Source: Undibacter mobilis
GTDB lineage: Bacteria; Pseudomonadota; Alphaproteobacteria; Rhizobiales; Xanthobacteraceae
DNA length: 64,000 nt
Assembly: GCF_003367195.1 (NCBI RefSeq)
Contig: NZ_QRGO01000001.1
Location: 1-64,000, forward strand
Direction: 5' to 3'
Shown here: positions 51,888 to 60,381 of the stretch, in pieces
How positions within the stretch are numbered: position 1 is the stretch's first letter
Layout: every line of letters starts with the position of its first letter
Program-made: the position numbers and the translations under genes
Notes under the pieces: model-generated
Databases searched by the model: none
The model's input: only the letters and a program-made list of their open reading frames with translations
Told to the model about the DNA's origin: nothing

Positions 51888-52964
51888 TCACCGCCGGACC
51901 TCGAGCAACCGCCGGAACCGCGATGCGATCCCTAGATTGGGCGCGAGAAAACGCAGCGCCAAGACAAACGGCGAAAATGGGTAGCTCGTCCACCACACCC
52001 ACAGAAAGCCCGGATGGTGCGGCCTCAAGGCAGAAACAATGCATCGCCACAGGTTGGCGCTCGGCAGCTGTCCGGCAGGAAAAGCCGCGTCGAGATATTG
52101 AAGGGGAACCTCGCGATGCCGCCTTATAGCGCTCCACCAGTCCAGGTCCGGCGCCGTCACGCAATATGGCACCAAGGTCGGCAGGCGCGTGCGAACCCAT
52201 TCCTCCATGACAGGCATACGATCGCTCGCTCGCTGCCGTAACGCCGCCGTGACAGCTGAGGACAAAGGCTCAAAGTACCGTCCGCCGACTGGACGTTGTT
52301 CGCGACCCCTCAACCGACCGGCGCGGCGCGTCACCGGCCAGGCGATGGCGGCAAACATCGGATGTCGCGCCAAATAGGCCTGCAATTGCGCAGACTCCAG
52401 ATGCCCCGGCAGTTGGTTCTCGCGGTTGACGTATCGAAATCCGGTGCGGCGGATAAAATCGGTCAGCATCAGGCCGTGGTCGATGACGCGCGCACCTTCC
52501 AGCTTATAGATGAGCGGGCTTGATTCCGCTTCGTACCCATCTGTACGTCCAGTGAGGCGCGGAAACAGCAAGCACACGATACTGCGCCGCTCATCGGCCG
52601 CAAGGAAGTCCAACAGCGATGCTACATATTCCGCGGAATACCAAAGCAACTCAAAATCGTCGTTGAGAAAATTGATCGCGTCGTAGCCGCGCTCGAGTGC
52701 GTAATCGATGCCGTAATTATAGGCCTCATAAAGTGAGCCGACTTTACGCCCGACGTCGTTTTCCCGTCGCCGCGTCACGACGATATTATCGTAGCGGGAG
52801 ATCAGCCGATTCAGCGCGACATCCATTTCCGGACGCGTGCTGCCGTTGTCCACGATCAAAATATCGCTGCCCGGCCACAGATCGGCGATCGAGCTCGCAA
52901 GCGCCTCAACATAGTGCGGCAGATCGCACGAAGCGATGAGGTGAAGCACTCTCTTCTGCATCAC
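51888..52964 (-). CDS. Glycosyltransferase, GT2-like (GT-A)
   Basis: A 358-residue protein. The N-terminal 130 residues have a GT-A look: ILIVDNGSTRPEMD (nucleotide-binding strand), then NFLNDDFELLW with the acidic triad in the DxD position. The rest shows no familiar domain, but several aromatic-rich segments near the C terminus (GFLWVWWTSYPFSPFVLALRF would be one membrane-associated stretch). It probably adds a sugar to the growing glycan. It overlaps the upstream SDR gene by four bases. Confidence 0.72.
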   Translation of the reverse strand: MMQKRVLHLIASCDLPHYVEALASSIADLWPGSDILIVDNGSTRPEMDVALNRLISRYDNIVVTRRRENDVGRKVGSLYEAYNYGIDYALERGYDAINFLNDDFELLWYSAEYVASLLDFLAADERRSIVCLLFPRLTGRTDGYEAESSPLIYKLEGARVIDHGLMLTDFIRRTGFRYVNRENQLPGHLESAQLQAYLARHPMFAAIAWPVTRRAGRLRGREQRPVGGRYFEPLSSAVTAALRQRASDRMPVMEEWVRTRLPTLVPYCVTAPDLDWWSAIRRHREVPLQYLDAAFPAGQLPSANLWRCIVSALRPHHPGFLWVWWTSYPFSPFVLALRFLAPNLGIASRFRRLLEVRR

Positions 52965-53842
52965 TGCAGTTTCCGCGCCCCGGCCGCGAGTTCCTGGATG
53001 GCGGCGGCCGCAGGCTTCACGAAGACATGCGGCAGCATTTTGCGCCGCAAGGCTGTGTCATAGATTCGCGCGCTAGCGGGCTGAGACCGCGGCACTGATT
53101 GCATACGAACCGGAAGACCCAGCGCAGCAAAACAGATCTCCGCAGCACGGCGCGCCGGCAACGGTTCACCGCTTGCCACATTCAGCGTGCCATGGCCGGC
53201 ACAAGCAACGACTGCGCCGACCACCGCCGCGAAGTCCTCCGCACTGACATAGTCACGTACATCGTCGCCCTCGCCGAACAACGTGACTAGACCGCCTGCC
53301 AGTGCATCGCGCACGAATCTGTTCGGGCCGTAAGCATTGTGAGGATCATCGGCACCCAGCACCATGACCGGACGCAGAATCGCAACATTCCCTTCCAATG
53401 CCTCAAACAGGCGTTCCCGCGCCAGGTGCATAGCGCCGTAGGTGTCGGGCGGCAAGGGCGTCGCCGATTCATCGACTGCGCCACCCGCACCTGCTGTACC
53501 GTAGACCGCTTCGCTTGAGACGTAAGTGACATGAGCCACGGGTCTCAGCTTCACGGCGGTGACGACGGCATTTGCCATCCGCAGGTTGGCATCATAGGCC
53601 TCTTCCGCAACCGCCCTGCCGGATGCCACGCTTAACATCACCACCGCGTCGTCGGCTTTCAGATTATCCGCCAGAACGTCCGCGTTGCCCGCTGCAAGAT
53701 CGAGGTCGCGGCGCCCCAACGACACGCAAGTAACGTCGCGGCCGCGAAAATAGTGCCCCACATGACGACCGAGGAAGCCACCGCCCCCGAGCAGAACAAC
53801 GCGGCGGGGTTTGAGCGGGGCCGTCGGAGAAAAAGGCACCAC
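52961..53842 (-). CDS. Extended-SDR-like epimerase/dehydratase with altered catalytic Lys (paralogue 1)
   Basis: A 293-residue protein with an N-terminal dinucleotide site GGGGFLGRHVG, SSEAVYG, and RPVMVLGADDPHNAYGPNRFVRDAL. The usual Y-x-x-x-K reads Y135-G-A-M-H139, so Lys is replaced by His. It is clearly similar to the protein at 57257-58132, including the ADPHN-YGPNRFVR block. The two flank the thiamine enzyme and methyltransferase genes. It could act on a nucleotide sugar or product of the E1 pair; substrate unknown. The start is GTG at 53842, overlapping the upstream stop by one base. Confidence 0.78.
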   Translation of the reverse strand: MVPFSPTAPLKPRRVVLLGGGGFLGRHVGHYFRGRDVTCVSLGRRDLDLAAGNADVLADNLKADDAVVMLSVASGRAVAEEAYDANLRMANAVVTAVKLRPVAHVTYVSSEAVYGTAGAGGAVDESATPLPPDTYGAMHLARERLFEALEGNVAILRPVMVLGADDPHNAYGPNRFVRDALAGGLVTLFGEGDDVRDYVSAEDFAAVVGAVVACAGHGTLNVASGEPLPARRAAEICFAALGLPVRMQSVPRSQPASARIYDTALRRKMLPHVFVKPAAAAIQELAAGARKLQ

Positions 53843-54570
53843 TACTTCTTTAACATCAACAGAAGCCCGTTACCGATCGGCAGCAGGCTGCGGTGAAACT
53901 CGTTGTGCCGGCCGGCCTCGTCGAGCATGGCCTTCACGCCGCTGCCCTTCGGATCGACCGGCGCATCGTTGAGAACATCACCGTGATAGGTGGCGTCGTC
54001 AAAGATCATAATGCCGCCGCGGCGGATCGACGGCTCGATCAGGCGGAAGTAGTCAAGATAGCGCTCCTTGTTGCCGTCAATAAAGGCAAGGTCCACCTGC
54101 ATTCCGCGCAGGAGACCTGGCAGCACGTCGATGGCATCGCCAAGATGCAGCTCAATGCGATCGGCGAGACCGTTGGCCGCGAAATTGCGGTTGGCGACGG
54201 CAGCGAATTCGTCGAACTTTTCGATGGTGTGAACTTTGCCACCCGGCGGCAGCGCTGTCGCCATAGACATTGCCGAAAGGCCAATGAAACAGCCGATCTC
54301 GAGGCACACCTTGGCGTTCGTCAGGCGGACGAACAATTCGAGCAGGCTGAGCGGCATCGGGTTCGAGCCCATCACCTCGACCGGAAAACGCGGCGACTGT
54401 TCGAGATCGAAGCGCTTTTGCGGCTCCTGCAAAGCGCAGCTCGTCATGATGGCCTTATAAAGCCGCGGGAAATACTCTGCATCACTTTCGCGATAGAGCG
54501 AATTATGAAACGGCTGGGTGACGAGCAGTCGCTCGTGAAATTCGATTTTCTGTTGGTTGCTTGCGGTCAT
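53842..54570 (-). CDS. O-methyltransferase, catechol-O-methyltransferase-like class I
   Basis: A 242-residue methyltransferase of the type-3 O-methyltransferase fold. Blocks are CLEIGCFIGLSAMSMA (SAM motif I), the acidic GDAIDVLPGLL, AFIDGNKERYLDYF and IMIFDDATYHGDV, with Asp residues that bind a divalent metal in this family. It may methylate a vicinal hydroxyl of the unusual sugar. The start at 54570 is chosen over an 86-residue upstream extension that lacks similarity. It ends one base into the paralogue 1 SDR gene. Confidence 0.85.
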   Translation of the reverse strand: MTASNQQKIEFHERLLVTQPFHNSLYRESDAEYFPRLYKAIMTSCALQEPQKRFDLEQSPRFPVEVMGSNPMPLSLLELFVRLTNAKVCLEIGCFIGLSAMSMATALPPGGKVHTIEKFDEFAAVANRNFAANGLADRIELHLGDAIDVLPGLLRGMQVDLAFIDGNKERYLDYFRLIEPSIRRGGIMIFDDATYHGDVLNDAPVDPKGSGVKAMLDEAGRHNEFHRSLLPIGNGLLLMLKK

Positions 54571-54590
54571 GGGTTCGACAGTCTCGTTCC

Positions 54591-55628
54591 TTAATAGGGT
54601 CCCTTGAAGGTGTCGACATGCGCGCTGAACGTCATTCCTTCTTCGCTCTCGCCACACAGCGCGAGCGAAGCTTTCGTGATCGACGAAGCCTTGGGGTAAA
54701 ATGCTTCTTCGAGCGGCGCAGACACGGGCGCCGGACAATCGGCAAAGCCGAGGCGGCACACCGGCGCTTTCAATTGCTTCAGGCAGCGTTCGGCCGCGAG
54801 GGCCGCGATCTCGGCAGCCAGGCCGCAAAATTCCCAGTCGGTATCGACGACGACAAGACGGCCGGTCTTGCGGATCGATGCGGTGATCGTATCGACGTCA
54901 AGCGGGCGCACTGTGGCGATGTCCACGACTTCGGCGGCAATGCCTTTCTGCTGAAGGTCCTGCGCGGCGACGAGTGCCTCCTGCACCATGATCGAACAAC
55001 CGACGATGGTGATATCCGACCCTTCACGGCGCACAAAGGCCCGCCCAAGCGGAGTGGGGTTAGGCTCAATGTCGACTGGCCCCTTGATGTCGTACAGGCG
55101 GCGGTTCTCGATGATGACAATCGGCCTGTCGGCTTGTAATGCGGCAATAGTCATGCCCTTCGCGTCAGCGGGCGTGGCTGGCGCAAGCACGGTCAGGCCC
55201 GGGAAGTGCCCCAGCACCCCATGCAATGACTGCGAGTGAGTGGCGCCCTGCCCCCAGCCGCGACCGACGATGCCACGCACAACGAGCGGCATCGGAACGG
55301 CATTCGGACCATACATGTACTTCCACTTCGCGGCCAAATTAATCATCTGGTCGAAGGCCAGAAACATAAAGTCGTTGCGCAGGTGAACGATGAGCGGTCG
55401 CTTTCCCATCGCCGCCGCGCCGATGGCGATGCCTGTAAGCGCATTCTCCATCGCCGGCGCATCAAAAATGCGTTCCTTGCCAAACTTTCTGACCGCCTCG
55501 GTCGTCGAGCCGAACACCGCCGACGAATAATCCACGCCAATACCGGTGACGAAAATGCTCTCGTCACGCTCCATTGCCTGCACCAGGCCCTCGGAAAGCG
55601 CCTGACAGTACGTCAAAGTGCGGCTCAT
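54591..55628 (-). CDS. Thiamine-diphosphate-dependent E1 component, beta subunit
   Basis: A 345-residue E1-beta protein resembling pyruvate/acetoin dehydrogenase beta subunits. The catalytic-type Glu is E61 (DAPAMENALTGIAIG), and RGWGQGATHSQSLHG plus FPGLTVLAPATPADAKGM are family blocks; residues about 205-335 form the C-terminal transketolase domain. No E2 (lipoyl) or E3 gene is present nearby, so the pair probably does not make acyl-CoA. By analogy with E1-like pairs of avilamycin-type branched-sugar pathways, it may add a two-carbon unit from pyruvate to a sugar. The gene overlaps the alpha subunit by four bases. Confidence 0.88.
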   Translation of the reverse strand: MSRTLTYCQALSEGLVQAMERDESIFVTGIGVDYSSAVFGSTTEAVRKFGKERIFDAPAMENALTGIAIGAAAMGKRPLIVHLRNDFMFLAFDQMINLAAKWKYMYGPNAVPMPLVVRGIVGRGWGQGATHSQSLHGVLGHFPGLTVLAPATPADAKGMTIAALQADRPIVIIENRRLYDIKGPVDIEPNPTPLGRAFVRREGSDITIVGCSIMVQEALVAAQDLQQKGIAAEVVDIATVRPLDVDTITASIRKTGRLVVVDTDWEFCGLAAEIAALAAERCLKQLKAPVCRLGFADCPAPVSAPLEEAFYPKASSITKASLALCGESEEGMTFSAHVDTFKGPY

Positions 55629-56608
55629 AGCACACCCTCAAGGATCAACCGGACCTCTGGCCACGGCGCAGCCTTCGCCGCTTCGATCGCGCTTGCAACT
55701 TCGGCGTCGATGTCGGCGAGCCAAGCCTCATACTCGGCATCGCCGAGCGCGCTTGCGTTCATGAGGCGCTTTTTGCTCACCGCGAGAGGATCGCGCCGCA
55801 TCCAGTCCTCGAGCTCGTCGCGCGTGCGATATGTCCGGTTGGCTTCATAGTCGAAAAGCGGGCCAACATGCTCGCGCCAGCGGTAAGTGAGGCATTCGAT
55901 ATAGGCTGGCCCCTCGCCGCGTCGCAATCGCGCAACGGCGTTGGCGACCGCCTCACGCACGACGCCGACGTCGTTGCCGTCAATCACTTCGCCTGGCACA
56001 CCAAACGAGCGCACGCGATCGATGAATTCGCTACCAGACTTGCGCCGTAGCGACAGCGGCGTTTCAGTGGAATACAGATTGTTTTCGCAGCAGAATAGGA
56101 CCGGAAGGCCGTTCACTGCCGCATAATTTAAACTTTCATAGATCACGCCTTCCTCGAACACCGCATCGCCGAAGAAAGTAACCGCAACGCGTTTGCCGCC
56201 GTCCATCTTGAACGCGAGCGCGCTGCCAACTGCCACAGGTACGGTTTCGCCGAGGATGGCAGACGTTGCGACAACGCCGACCTTGCGGTCCGCCAGATGT
56301 ACCGAACCACCGCGGCCGCCCGAGCATCCCGTCGCGCGGCCGTAAAGTTCGGCGACAAGGCCAGCGAGATCGCCGCCTTTAGCAAGATAATGCGTATGGC
56401 AACGGTGGTGACTGAAGATCACGTCGTCCTGTTGCAAGGCGCCACAGACGCCTACGGCGACTGCCTCTTGTCCGATACCGAAATGCGTAGGCGTGCGCAT
56501 CTGCTGCTCGGTCTTGTAATGATGGGCGATAATTTCTTCCGCACGACGGATTCGCAGCATCGACCGAAGCAGCCGCTTTTCTTCTGTTGGATCGAGAAGA
56601 TTACTCAT
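55625..56608 (-). CDS. Thiamine-diphosphate-dependent E1 component, alpha subunit
   Basis: A 327-residue E1-alpha protein. The thiamine-diphosphate motif reads G147-D-A149 with N176-N177 at the far end, where canonical members have G-D-G. SHHRCHTHYLAKGG and GRGGSVHLAD are standard for the family. It pairs with the beta subunit encoded directly downstream (ATGA overlap). The start at 56608 is fixed by an ATGA overlap with the upstream methyltransferase gene; five extra codons of the longer frame are not conserved. Role proposed under the beta subunit. Confidence 0.88.
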   Translation of the reverse strand: MSNLLDPTEEKRLLRSMLRIRRAEEIIAHHYKTEQQMRTPTHFGIGQEAVAVGVCGALQQDDVIFSHHRCHTHYLAKGGDLAGLVAELYGRATGCSGGRGGSVHLADRKVGVVATSAILGETVPVAVGSALAFKMDGGKRVAVTFFGDAVFEEGVIYESLNYAAVNGLPVLFCCENNLYSTETPLSLRRKSGSEFIDRVRSFGVPGEVIDGNDVGVVREAVANAVARLRRGEGPAYIECLTYRWREHVGPLFDYEANRTYRTRDELEDWMRRDPLAVSKKRLMNASALGDAEYEAWLADIDAEVASAIEAAKAAPWPEVRLILEGVL

Positions 56609-57264
56609 TCTGTTATCGTCCAATAATAGTCGCCTTCATAACCCGCCTCGTCGAACAAGGCCTTCCAGCCGTCCGGATTCCGATGGGTTTTTGCTGTCAG
56701 CACCCACTCCAGGAACAACGCCTTTTCCGCATCATCACGATAGGCATCAACCTGCACGTAGGCACGTGAATTTCGCGTCACACGCATGATCTCCCTTAGA
56801 GCCTTGATCAGGCGATCATGTTCAAGGTTATGCAGCGTGTTAATTGAAACGACCGTGTCGAAGCTGTGGTCCGGGAACGGCAGGTTATCCGCCTCTCCCA
56901 GATGCAGGCGCCCGACAACCTCAGCCTCGCAATTCATCAAAGCATAGGAAGAGATATCGATGCCGAACGCCTCGAGACCAGGACATTCCAGCGCAAGGTC
57001 CTTGACGAGAAAGCCCTTGGCCGCGCCGACGTCGAGCACCCGCATACCCGGGCGCAGCGCGAAATGCCGGATCATGTCAGCAGCGATGGGCCGCCAGCGC
57101 CCATCATAGCGATAGCCTCCATAGCCATACTCTCGCGGCCCGTCGAAATACATCTGCCCGTACTCGCGCGAGATACGAATGTGCTCATCGGTACGGGCGT
57201 TGCGACGCTGTGCGATATTGCGTTTCGTGCGCGGATAGCGCGCCAGGAGATCGATTTCAGCCAT
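56605..57264 (-). CDS. Class I SAM-dependent methyltransferase
   Basis: A 219-residue methyltransferase with VLDVGAAKGFLVKDL (SAM motif I) near residue 75, GIDISSYALMNC, and the motif II-III region DNLPFPDHSFDTVVSINTLHNLEH. The C terminus with TAKTHRNPDGW and GYEGDYYWT is unusual, possibly substrate-specific. It is coupled to the E1 alpha gene and to the paralogue 2 SDR gene (eight-base overlap), so it likely modifies the same sugar. Target unknown. Confidence 0.83.
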   Translation of the reverse strand: MAEIDLLARYPRTKRNIAQRRNARTDEHIRISREYGQMYFDGPREYGYGGYRYDGRWRPIAADMIRHFALRPGMRVLDVGAAKGFLVKDLALECPGLEAFGIDISSYALMNCEAEVVGRLHLGEADNLPFPDHSFDTVVSINTLHNLEHDRLIKALREIMRVTRNSRAYVQVDAYRDDAEKALFLEWVLTAKTHRNPDGWKALFDEAGYEGDYYWTITE

Positions 57265-58132
57265 GGCGAACCAGCTGGTTCATCTCGTCAAATCCGGTTT
57301 CGAACGGCGTAAAGCGGAATTGCGGGAACGCCACCGTGACTGCGGCGACCCCAAAAGGTCGGTAGCCGTTGTGAGGCATAGGCCCGCTGCGCGGCGTCGT
57401 TGAGATCGCGACACTGCCGAATCTGGCAGCGGCCTGCGCGATCGCGTTGAAGCTTCGAACCTCGCCCGTCGCGGCATTGAGGATGCCTGCGCTACGATGC
57501 CACACCATCAGACGCACAAGCTCGGCGACGTCATCGACAAGAATATGGTCGCGGCGCTCTTCACCATTTCCGAACAGTGTTATCGGTACGCCTCGGGCCG
57601 CCTGACGGACGAAGCGATTTGGGCCATAGCCATTATGCGGATCGGCTGCGCCATAAACCAGTGTGGGCCGGATCACGCCAAATCCGGCGCCTACGACATC
57701 GCGAAGCATCGCTTCCCGGGTCATATGCATGATGCCATGCAGCGAGTTCGGCGCGACCAGCGATTCTTCCGTGAGCGGCGCATCGCTATCGGCATAAACT
57801 GCGTCCGAACTGGCATAGAGAACATAAGCCGGCTTTCGCGAAGCAATTGCAGCACAGACTGCACCCATCATTCGCACATTGCGAGCCAGCATCGCAGCCG
57901 ACTTGCAAGGGGCCTCCGCTGCGGTGACGACAAGAGCATCGTCCTCGCGCAACAGCGAGGCGAGCCTCGTATCGGCACCATCGGCGAGAAGATCGACGGC
58001 CTCGCGCCCCAGCAACAGCGTCTCTGCGCCGGCAGCGGACATTCGCGCGCCGGCAGCGTTGCCAATAAAGCCAGGGCCTAAAACAACGGCGCGCCGCGGC
58101 GGCGCCGCGTGCGCAAGACCATGAGACAGCAT
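57257..58132 (-). CDS. Extended-SDR-like epimerase/dehydratase with altered catalytic Tyr and Lys (paralogue 2)
   Basis: A 291-residue protein, a paralogue of the SDR at 52961. The dinucleotide site is GPGFIGNAAG and the RPTLVYGAADPHNGYGPNRF block is shared. The catalytic Y-x-x-x-K reads H132-G-I-M-H136 here, so both Tyr and Lys are gone; the flanking M-H-x-x-R-E is conserved in both paralogues. Retention of this motif suggests a different chemistry or a non-catalytic role rather than decay. It sits between a methyltransferase and a UDP-sugar dehydrogenase-like gene. Confidence 0.78.
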   Translation of the reverse strand: MLSHGLAHAAPPRRAVVLGPGFIGNAAGARMSAAGAETLLLGREAVDLLADGADTRLASLLREDDALVVTAAEAPCKSAAMLARNVRMMGAVCAAIASRKPAYVLYASSDAVYADSDAPLTEESLVAPNSLHGIMHMTREAMLRDVVGAGFGVIRPTLVYGAADPHNGYGPNRFVRQAARGVPITLFGNGEERRDHILVDDVAELVRLMVWHRSAGILNAATGEVRSFNAIAQAAARFGSVAISTTPRSGPMPHNGYRPFGVAAVTVAFPQFRFTPFETGFDEMNQLVRHG

Positions 58133-58134
58133 CG

Positions 58135-59421
58135 CTATGAGCTTCCCGCGGCTGCACCCGCCCCGAGTGTCATATACCGAAGCCCGGCCGCAACGGCCGC
58201 CTTTTCGTCGAGGACCCGGTAAGGATCAAGCACCAGCTTGCCGCGCATGACAGCGGCCAGCGAGGACGGCGCGATCGAACGATATTCCGGCCAGGGCGTC
58301 ATTATGCAAAGCGCGTCAACGCCGGAGGCGCAGGCAATCGGGTCATCGGCGGCAATCGCGCCTGGCGCGACGTCTCGCGCAGTAACGACCGGATCATGGA
58401 CGCGAACCGCGCGCGTCTGCATGCGTTCGACGAGTGCGAGCGCTGGCGAATTCTTCGTGCTCTTCGTGTTTTCCTTATAGGCCAAACCCAGCACGCCGAT
58501 GACGGCCGCTGGGTTTCGGCTGAAAACATGTTCTTCCAGCATGCGGGCGGGCCAGCCTTTGCGATGGGCGCTGTTCGACACCGCCGCTGCGACAAAGGAC
58601 GTATCCGTTCCATGCCGTTCGCCGTAACGGATGACGGTTGCGAGGTCCCGCTCCAAATTGCCGCCCGCGATGCCGAGGCCCGGCTGAAGGTAGGCATATT
58701 GGCCGATACGCCGGTCTAGCCGAAGCGATCCGCTGATTTCAGACCAGTCAGCCCCAATGTGCTCGCACAATTCGGCGAGGGTGTTGGCGACACTGACCGA
58801 CGCAACCAGGCACAGATTGATGCTGATCTTCGCCAGTTCGGCGCTTTCCATCCGCATCGGCAAGATCGGGCAGGAAAACGCCGACAGGAACTCCAGGAAC
58901 GGCGCCGGCAGCGCCGCCGCAGGATCGAAGCAGCCGACAATAAAGCGCTCGGGATAAAGCGCGCGTTCCACCGCCCTGCCGAAAACGAGCGTCTCGACCT
59001 GATAGAAAAGCGGCCCCGACACCTTGGGCGCAATGCTGCGCGTGAAACCGGGAGGCACCTGGCTAAGCACAACGAGGACCGACGACCCGCCAACAGCAGA
59101 TACGACGATCTCGAGCAGCGCCATCACCGGGCTGAGATCGGATTCGCCGCGATCATTCGTCGGAACATCCGGCGCAAGATAAACCACGTCTGCACGTCCC
59201 AGCACCTTGACGTCGCTCGTCACCGTGATCTGCGACCGGTGTGTTTCGAACAGCATGTCAAGATCGGGTTCAACCACGGGCATGACGCCGTCCGCCACTG
59301 GGCCGACGCGAGCCGGATCAGGATCGAACAGGATGACGTCAAAGCCTTTGGCAGCGGCCGCGACACCCGAGCAGATGCACAGATGGGTGAGGCCACAAAA
59401 AGCGACGGTCGGCCGGGTCAT
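58135..59421 (-). CDS. UDP-sugar dehydrogenase family protein lacking the catalytic cysteine
   Basis: A 428-residue protein with the N-terminal Rossmann region (AFCGLTHLCICSGVAAA), the VLSQVPPGFTR block, and AELAKISINLCLVASVSVAN carrying the conserved Lys. Around residues 247-260 the canonical G-F-G-G-S-C-F-P-K-D is replaced by PGLGIAGGNLERDL, so the nucleophilic Cys that completes oxidation to the uronic acid is missing. It may do a single two-electron oxidation (aldehyde or ketone) or another redox step. The fold is secure, the reaction is inferred. It overlaps the Gfo/Idh gene by four bases. Confidence 0.8.
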   Translation of the reverse strand: MTRPTVAFCGLTHLCICSGVAAAAKGFDVILFDPDPARVGPVADGVMPVVEPDLDMLFETHRSQITVTSDVKVLGRADVVYLAPDVPTNDRGESDLSPVMALLEIVVSAVGGSSVLVVLSQVPPGFTRSIAPKVSGPLFYQVETLVFGRAVERALYPERFIVGCFDPAAALPAPFLEFLSAFSCPILPMRMESAELAKISINLCLVASVSVANTLAELCEHIGADWSEISGSLRLDRRIGQYAYLQPGLGIAGGNLERDLATVIRYGERHGTDTSFVAAAVSNSAHRKGWPARMLEEHVFSRNPAAVIGVLGLAYKENTKSTKNSPALALVERMQTRAVRVHDPVVTARDVAPGAIAADDPIACASGVDALCIMTPWPEYRSIAPSSLAAVMRGKLVLDPYRVLDEKAAVAAGLRYMTLGAGAAAGSS

Positions 59422-60362
59422 GCGCCGAGCACCTTAGCGCCAGCTTCTGCCGCCAGACTGTGCAGCGTGCGATTGATCCAGCGATCATTGGCCAAATTGC
59501 CATCGCCGGAGGCCTTACAAAGCGCAATGAAATACACGTATTCCGCGGCCCATGTCGGATCGGCCTGGACAAGTTCAACCTTATCCTCTGGCGGCCGCCC
59601 GCTCGGCAATACGCGTTTGCGATGGACGAACGTCGTCGGGCCCCACTTGCAGAGGCTCTCAATGTGCGCGCTGCCCTTTTCCGCGAGGACATCGCAGGTG
59701 AAGTGATTGCGCCACATCAGCAAGGTCATTTCCAATTGTACAAGCGGTGAATGCTGCGTCTTGGCAACGTCGATGCCGACGTGGTCAAAACAACGGTTCT
59801 CGTGCGCCGCCGCCCAGCGGATTCGGTAATCCCATTCGCGCGCCTGCGGGAACCAGAACAATAAGGTGTCGAGCAAGTGGCTTCCGAGGTCCGGCAGCAC
59901 CCCCGCGCCCGTGTCTCGCCACGCGCTATCGCGCACGAGCCGAGCGGTGCCGTTGCCGTAAAACATGCGCACGCCGTAGATGTTGCCTAAAACGCCGCTG
60001 GCGATGAGATCGCGCATCCTCATGAAATGCGGCTCAAACCTATGATTATAAGCCGTATAGCAGACGACACGATTGGCTTGGGCGAGCCGCTCCAGCTCGG
60101 CCAGACGCGCATCGTTCGGCGCAAGCAAGGGCTTCTCGACCAAGACATGCTTGCCGTTCGATAGAAGGTAAGTGATCAGGTCGATTTTCGGTTCATCGGG
60201 TATGCACAGCAACGCTGCGTCGTAGCGGTCGAGCGGCACCTGCTCGATGGACCGGAAATCCGCGTCGGCCGACACAGGGTCGACAACCGCAGCGCAATCG
60301 GCGCCACTGGCGGCTTTCCGCTTGTGGCCCTGAACACCGTAACCGACGACGATAACCCGCAT
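59418..60362 (-). CDS. Gfo/Idh/MocA family oxidoreductase
   Basis: A 314-residue NAD(P)-dependent oxidoreductase. The N terminus VIVVGYGVQGHKRKAA is the dinucleotide site, the catalytic E-K-P is in HVLVEKPLL near residue 92, and DLGSHLLDTLL supplies the later Asp and His. Such enzymes oxidise or reduce a sugar hydroxyl, often on a nucleotide sugar. The start at 60362 (MRVIVVG) is chosen; the longer frame adds 27 non-conserved residues. Next to the HldE-like and UDP-sugar dehydrogenase-like genes it probably acts on the heptose-derived intermediate. Confidence 0.85.
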   Translation of the reverse strand: MRVIVVGYGVQGHKRKAASGADCAAVVDPVSADADFRSIEQVPLDRYDAALLCIPDEPKIDLITYLLSNGKHVLVEKPLLAPNDARLAELERLAQANRVVCYTAYNHRFEPHFMRMRDLIASGVLGNIYGVRMFYGNGTARLVRDSAWRDTGAGVLPDLGSHLLDTLLFWFPQAREWDYRIRWAAAHENRCFDHVGIDVAKTQHSPLVQLEMTLLMWRNHFTCDVLAEKGSAHIESLCKWGPTTFVHRKRVLPSGRPPEDKVELVQADPTWAAEYVYFIALCKASGDGNLANDRWINRTLHSLAAEAGAKVLGA

Positions 60363-60381
60363 GCGAGAACCGCAACGCGCC

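Noticed and set aside
54571..54828. 86-residue N-terminal extension of the O-methyltransferase at 53842
   Set aside because: It overlaps the E1 beta gene in another frame and has no similarity to the methyltransferase fold.
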